Shown piece after piece: positions 58,932-64,000 of a stretch of 64,000 bases of DNA. The stretch covers positions 5,842,748-5,906,747 of the forward strand of contig JAJEKV010000031.1 in assembly GCA_021234155.1 (NCBI GenBank), read 5' to 3'. The stretch comes from Isoetes taiwanensis. Taxonomy: Eukaryota > Streptophyta > Lycopodiopsida > Isoetales > Isoetaceae. Made by a program: the position numbers and the translations under genes. A model generated the notes under the pieces. That model did not search any database. It saw only the letters and a program-made list of their open reading frames with translations, and was not told where the DNA came from. Every line of letters starts with the position of its first letter. Positions within the stretch are counted from its first letter, which is position 1.

Positions 58932-59399
58932 GCGGCCCCAGCTGCAGTGCCTAGCTGCCGAGGATTAATGAAAGCGGAGAGTCTCTACTTTTTTTTGGAC
59001 ATGATTATTTTGATTCCAAGGGATTTCTGAATCCCTCTCTGATTTTGAGTTCCTGCTAGCTACCTTGTTTTCCGGCTTAAGGCCCTTTTTTGAGAATATA
59101 AATCTAAGTTATTTGATGTTCAATCTGTGCAGTTACGTTTGAATTGCATGCCGACTCTTGTCTTGAATTCGGTTACATGAACATGCAATTGGTTCATGCA
59201 CACAAACTGTTCTTACCTAATGTGTTCTGTCCAACGCAATCTTCCATCATTGGTGATTCTGGATACCATGGAATGTCTGTATGATCCCATATACACAATT
59301 TATTTCTACATTGGTATTTTAACACATACACAAATTATTTATACACTGGTGTTGCATAGAATACTTATAGAGTATTTATTCATATTGTATTTGTAGATT

Positions 59400-59790
59400 T
59401 GTACATGCAATATTTTATACATAGTACATAGAATAGTTATGGATAGCGTATTTATACATAGACAATTTATACATAACATATTTATACATAGAGCAGATGA
59501 ACATAGAGATACATAGAGTATATATACATAGAGTATTTGTACATAGAGTATTTGTACATATATTAGTTATACATAGAGTATTTGTACATGGAGTATTTGT
59601 ACATACATTAGTTATACATAGAGTATTTATACATTAGAGAATTTATACATAGAGTAGTTATGCGTAGAGTATATATATACATAGAGTATTTGTACATACA
59701 TTAGTTATACATAGAGTAGTTATACATAGAGTTATTATGCATAGAGTGTCTATACAGAGTGTATTTGCCCATACAGAATTTATGCAGAGT
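59400..59790. repeat. AT-rich minisatellite (ACATAGAGTATTTATACATA type)
   Basis: About twenty degenerate copies of a TACATAGAGTA(T/G)TT unit, spaced 15-22 bp. They lie between the plus-strand gene and the 3' end of the transposase gene. Confidence 0.9.
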
Positions 59791-59989
59791 AAATTTTCAA
59801 TTCTATTTTCCAACACACCTTGACGCCCCAAACCATTTCCATTTTCACTTCCAATAGTATTTCCCAACACACCTAGGCAAGTTTTCCATTTCCAATTCCT
59901 TCCAACCAAGTTTCCTTTTCTTTCTCTCCCTCTTCCCTATTTCCAAGAGTGGTTTGACCCTAGCAAGACTCGTGCCATAGGCCTCCTCT

Positions 59990-62680
59990 TCAGTCAACAC
60001 TGGCAGAGATGTTATGGTTGTGCCACTCCTCGTTCATACTTTCAAGTCTAGTGTCAAGCTGTCTCATCATCAGTTCTGTGGCTATGAGGAGGGTGGGATC
60101 CTTTGAGGTCCGCTCCATAACCCTAGCAACACAACATTCCAAAGATGCCCTAGCATCTTCCACTGTCAAGCCAACTTTTGGCGTGGGTTTAATGTCGTCC
60201 TCTAGACTAATTATGTCCACCTCGGTCCCTTCAAGGATATCAACATGGGTGTCACCAGATCTACATGGGCGCAAAAGCTCCATGCCACTACATGCATTTC
60301 CATGTTGGGACCCTAGAACTCTAAGGAGGTTCTTGTCCCTATACCTGTCCATCATTTGGATAACCTTCACCTGGTGTTTGCAAACATTCCCCTTGGTGCC
60401 CCATGGGCAATCAGAACTCGCCCGATTCCTATGTGCCCCATTGACAAAGTAGGGTTGGCGGTTCAGATCAAGAGTTTGGACGTAGGCCTCTCCTCCACCA
60501 AGGTCGATGAATGTGACTGCATCATCTAGAATTCACCTAGACCCTCGAATTGCCAACTCTGTAATTTGCTCTTGTGATGTGTTTATTACAAAACTAGCTT
60601 CCTTCAACCCCCTGTTGGCAAGCAAATGATACACTATGGAGGGTTAGTGCATACAAAAAGATGCAAATTTTAGTCAAGGATGCAAATTACCTAGAGTATG
60701 CCATGTGGGTCTCCACATCATGGACAAGCATGTGAAGTAGCCAATCTATCCTCCTGCCTTTTAGTTGGGACTTGGAAATTGCCTTGTGCCAAGCCTCTAT
60801 TGCAGCATTGCTTTCTTGATTGGAATGGGGAAAGATTCTTGTGGCCAGGACCCAATCACAAATGTTGCGAGTCCACTCTTGACTCATGTAGGCAGCCAAC
60901 TTTGGATATTGTGGGTACTTTCTCTTTAGGGTCTCCAACTTCCTCAAAGCCTCTTGTCTAACAGCCTCTTTATAATCATCCCCGTACTCATTGTTACCTG
61001 GGGGACACTTTGTTCCATACATTATTATTATTATTATTATTTTTTTTTGAAGTCAAGGATCTGTATATTCAAAAGATAAACGTTTCATACATACAGTTGA
61101 GCCCAGAGCTGCTACCACTTCTCTAATCCATGGATAGCAGTCCAAACTCTGAGCCTAGTACTCTTTGCCTCTCTCAACTTCTTCTCCGTAGGATACTACA
61201 GGAGAGAAGGACTTCTTGTTCCATACATTATCTCGCCCAACTCCTTAAACATTTGGTTTCTCAAATCTTTGTTCTTCACATTCTTTGTCAACTACTTCAA
61301 CCAATCTCTCCTCACGTGCCAGATGCAAAGGTGGACACGTACGCTAGGGAAAACCTGTGGTGGAGAAAGTTGACACATATGGTCAAAATGGACCAAAATA
61401 AACCAAAACTCAAATGAGGATAACTAGGAAACATTGTTACCTTTTTTATTGCATATATTTAGGCATCACAAGAATCGGTGATAAAACATGAGGCCTTCCA
61501 TGTCGAGTCGTGAAGTTCAACCCACACTTTCATGCCTTCTAGCTATCTAGCTATTGTCTCTTTCTTCTGGGTATTCGTGGCAATCCAAGCCAGTGGCATC
61601 CCATTGAAGTGGTCATCGAATCCAACGAGAGTGAAGAGGTAATATCTTCAATGTAAGTAGAAACACACCTTAGCTTTAGCAATGTTAATTTCCAAGGAAC
61701 ATTAAAAGGAGCAACCAAACCTCTTCTCGTTTGTCTTGTAGGTGGAGTCAAGACATATAGCCCTATCCTTTCCAAATCTCACCATGGCATCCTTTTGAAT
61801 GGGAGTTATGACCCCAAGTTGAAAGATGTCACCTTGCTCATAGTGGAAGACACTATCTTGGTGCTGTTGCACCCACATATGGATGCTTGTTGCTTGGTCT
61901 TCATGCAACTTCCAAATAGTTCGAGCCACTAATTTATCAATATTGTAGATTTCATGCATCTTCAACATGTTGTCCCTGCAAAGCCCATCCAACTCAACTA
62001 GCTCCTTCTTCAAGTTCACCCTCTCTTGGTGGATGTTCATCACCATTCTAGGTGTTATATAATGCACTAGCTTTTGTTTGATCCATTCTTTCTTTTCAAC
62101 CATGAGCCATGGTGCTAGCCTATACCTCAACCCTTTCTCGATAGGTAGTGCTTTACGGTGGCAGATTGCACCTTGCTGGTTCACATGATCCCATTTGTGG
62201 TAGGTAACTTGAATGTAATTGAGAAGAAGGTAGAGCTGTTTCAAAGTAAAATGACATTGACAACCCCTTCTAACACCCTCCCCCCTCTCAACCCTCTTCC
62301 TTCTTTGGCCTGGAGGGGGACGTCGATCCTCCACAACATGAGTGTTCTCAGATTTGTCGTCTGGCCCATAGGCATACCAATACCTTTGTTGCACAATGAA
62401 GGAATAAGACATGCTTTAAAATCCTTCTGTAATCCTCCAAACAAATAATCATAGGCTAGGGAAAGGAAATGCACACCTCTTCAAAGTCAGATATGAACCT
62501 TTGCCCAGTTTGGATAGCTCTTTATTCCTTTGAGAGCTTCTTATGCAGAAACTGCATGGTGCTTCCCCACTTTTTTGCTCCCCGGCAATGAAATCCCCAA
62601 CCCATGAGGTGGGAATGTGGCACACCCACATCAGTTGAGTACCTTTCCCTTGCGGATCAGGACCCTGGTGCTCTAACATA
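59990..62680 (-). pseudogene. MULE transposase (MuDR/FAR1-like, SWIM zinc finger)
   Basis: Read on the minus strand: an N-terminal part (62679-62449); a Cys/His domain (GCQCHF...DHVNQQGAICHRK, about 62260-62150); the catalytic domain with CLDSTYKTN (first Asp, about 61748), GFDDHFNGMPLAWIATNTQ and FITDSCDA (second Asp); then VRVHLCIWHVRRDWLK and NQESNAAIEAWHKAIS (candidate Glu). Near 60400 comes DCPWGTKGNVCKH, a SWIM-type zinc site. An intron lies at about 61352-61448. The frame shift near 61700 may be a further intron or damage. In-frame stops occur after ETIAR (about 61553), after TDSCDA (about 61465) and after RDWLK (about 61300). A retroposon interrupts the gene at 61026-61216. It would have catalysed cut-and-paste movement of the element. 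Confidence 0.88.
61026..61216 (-). mobile_element. Short retroposon (LINE 3' fragment or SINE) inserted in the transposase
   Basis: The insert is flanked by perfect 15-bp duplications TGTTCCATACATTAT (61011-61025 and 61217-61231). On the minus strand it ends CAGATCCTTGACTTC followed by an A-run and (TAA) repeats, a retroposon tail. Removing it makes the transposase frame continuous (EIMYGT joins CPPGNNEYG). It has no coding capacity of its own. Confidence 0.88.
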
Positions 62681-63034
62681 ATCCAGAGTAGTCGACTGTG
62701 GTCAAAATGCCCTTCTGCAGCGTCTGTTTGCCAAATGCATGCTTGCAGCTGTCACTAGAAATTATAACAGAGCTTGCCCCGCTGCAAGGAGATGGAATTG
62801 AGTTGTGCCAGGCACTCACCTCCTCAATCTTCTCGTCCAGGTCCATGCCGAGCTCCCTGCCACCGTCATCGAATAGAGGCAGGGCAAAATAAAACCAGGT
62901 GATTCCCCGGAATGGTATGAACAGCTGTACGCGGCTGGCGGGGTGGACTCACGACGACGCCATGTCCGTCGATCTGGTCCTTCGTATGCGGTCTCGATAT
63001 TGTCACGTGTCGAACATGCAACTGAGTAGCTAGG

Positions 63035-63638
63035 GTGATTCTGTCGGGCAGAATTCCATCAAGGTGACTCTGGCTGGCAGAATTCCATCGGGGTGATTCC
63101 GCCAGGTGGAATCAGATTGTGGTGATTCCGCCGGGCGGAATCAGATTGTTGTGATTCCACAGGGGGAATCAGACTATGGTGATTCCGCCTGGCAGAATAA
63201 GATTGTGGTGATTCCTTCCCGCGAAAGTGCAATGGGGTGATTCCGTCCGATGGAATTCCAAAGTGGTGATTCCGTCTGGCGGAATTATCTGTCGGGCGGA
63301 ATTCTTCACGTGGTGATTCCACCTGGCGGGATATCGCCGACAATATTTCGTCCCGTGGAATCTGTCCCAGATGATTCCGCGGGGGTGAATGCTAGAACGT
63401 GATTCCATCCGGCGGTATTAGGGCAGTGCGATTCCATCGCGTGGAATAACACTGGGGTCCGGCGGTATTCTGCCATTGTGATTCCGCGGGGAGGTATAAA
63501 ATGGACGGACAGGATGCACTTTGTCAGATACGGATAACGGGCCTCCAGAATGGATCTCGTTCCCGGAGGGTCTTTGATTCTGGGGCGAGTACTCACCGCG
63601 ACGGAATCACCAAAACCAAGGTAAAGCTATTTTCACCC
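63035..63638 (-). repeat. Right terminal inverted repeat with palindromic array
   Basis: Mirror of the left end. The outer part is about 63480-63638 and the array of about 30-bp units (GTGATTCCGCCGGGCGGAAT type) runs from about 63035 to 63470. Individual units carry many substitutions in the spacer while the GGAAT/ATTCC borders are mostly kept. Confidence 0.88.
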
Positions 63639-63647
63639 GTCTTCAGC

Positions 63648-64000
63648 TGTTGATAATGCATAGGCTGCTCCTCAAAACGAAATGGGGCATTTCAATTATG
63701 ATATACGTAAGATTATTTAAGAAGAAACGAGATTGCATGCCGAATTTCGTAGTTAGCATGCAATGTCTTGCTGTCAAAAATGCCATTACATGTCCTCTAT
63801 GACAATGGACTCTTTCAACGCAGTGATAAGGGAAGCTGCATATTCCACTACACTTTTGAGTCACTCTATATCACATTGCAGCAGACGGCCTTACCCCTTC
63901 CAAAGTTAGATTTTCGATCAGACGGCCTTACCCCTTCCAAAGTTAGACTTTCGATCTAATGGCTTTATACCTGTCTATTGTTCATTATGCTAGAACACCT
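63648..64000. other. Right-edge stretch with a 37-bp tandem duplication
   Basis: Two copies, 63882-63918 and 63919-63955, begin CAGACGGCCTTACCCCTTCC and differ at one base. No gene is recognised before the window ends. Confidence 0.8.

Larger units (their letters stand above)
54157..63638. mobile_element. Complete Mutator-like element (MULE), 9482 bp
   Basis: The outer 45 bp of both ends match in inverted orientation with one difference and start GGGTGAAAATAGCTTTACC. Flanks are GTCTTCAGT (54148-54156) and GTCTTCAGC (63639-63647), an imperfect 9-bp target duplication, as Mutator-class elements make. Similarity between the ends continues inward for several hundred bp with indels, then into matching arrays of palindromic units. 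Inside are plus-strand genes (C2H2 protein, Ulp1-like protease, a small spliced gene) and a minus-strand transposase. All recognised genes are damaged and a retroposon has inserted, so this copy is inactive on its own. Confidence 0.93.

Overview
The window looks like nuclear DNA of a land plant with a large, repeat-rich genome. It holds three intron-containing genes of plant type: an SR splicing factor of the SCL30/33 group, a PRP4-like U4/U6 snRNP WD40 protein, and a SLC25 mitochondrial carrier. They are separated by tens of kilobases of decayed transposons, minisatellites and unassigned sequence. No bacterial gene organisation is present. A fern or other seed-free plant, or a gymnosperm, would fit the low gene density, but the sequence alone does not fix the species.

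Layout. 1-9 kb: dispersed repeats, a 452-bp MITE with Mutator-like ends (2369-2820), and a broken Copia-type LTR element (5400-6202). 9-11 kb: a decayed minus-strand gene whose motifs match an HUH (rolling-circle) endonuclease. 12-14 kb: SCL30/33-like gene on the minus strand; seven exons join in phase to 245 codons. 18-22.5 kb: a possible LTR/primer-binding site and a 5'-truncated LINE on the minus strand. 25-30 kb: a strange block of minisatellites and a purine tract bounded by inverted repeats, followed by a 106-bp hairpin MITE. 31.7-33.9 kb: PRP4-like gene, five exons, 563 codons. 34-41 kb: no recognised gene; foldback DNA and degenerate ORFs. 41.2-44.2 kb: mitochondrial carrier, eight exons, 565 codons. 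44.7-49.0 kb: a complete pogo/Tigger-type transposon with TA target duplication. 49-54 kb: repeats only. 54.16-63.64 kb: a complete 9.48-kb Mutator-like element (MULE).

The MULE is the richest object. It has long terminal inverted repeats built from arrays of about 30-bp palindromic units, and an imperfect 9-bp target duplication. On the minus strand it carries a transposase with a SWIM-type zinc finger. On the plus strand it carries a C2H2 zinc-finger gene, a Ulp1/SENP-type cysteine protease gene and a further small spliced gene. All recognisable genes inside it are broken by stops or frameshifts, and a short retroposon with a 15-bp duplication splits the transposase. The 452-bp MITE at the other end of the window has related termini.

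The three cellular genes are unrelated neighbours. Two of them (SR protein and PRP4) act in pre-mRNA splicing, which is probably coincidence. Gene models were built by hand from splice consensus and reading phase, with no transcript support.
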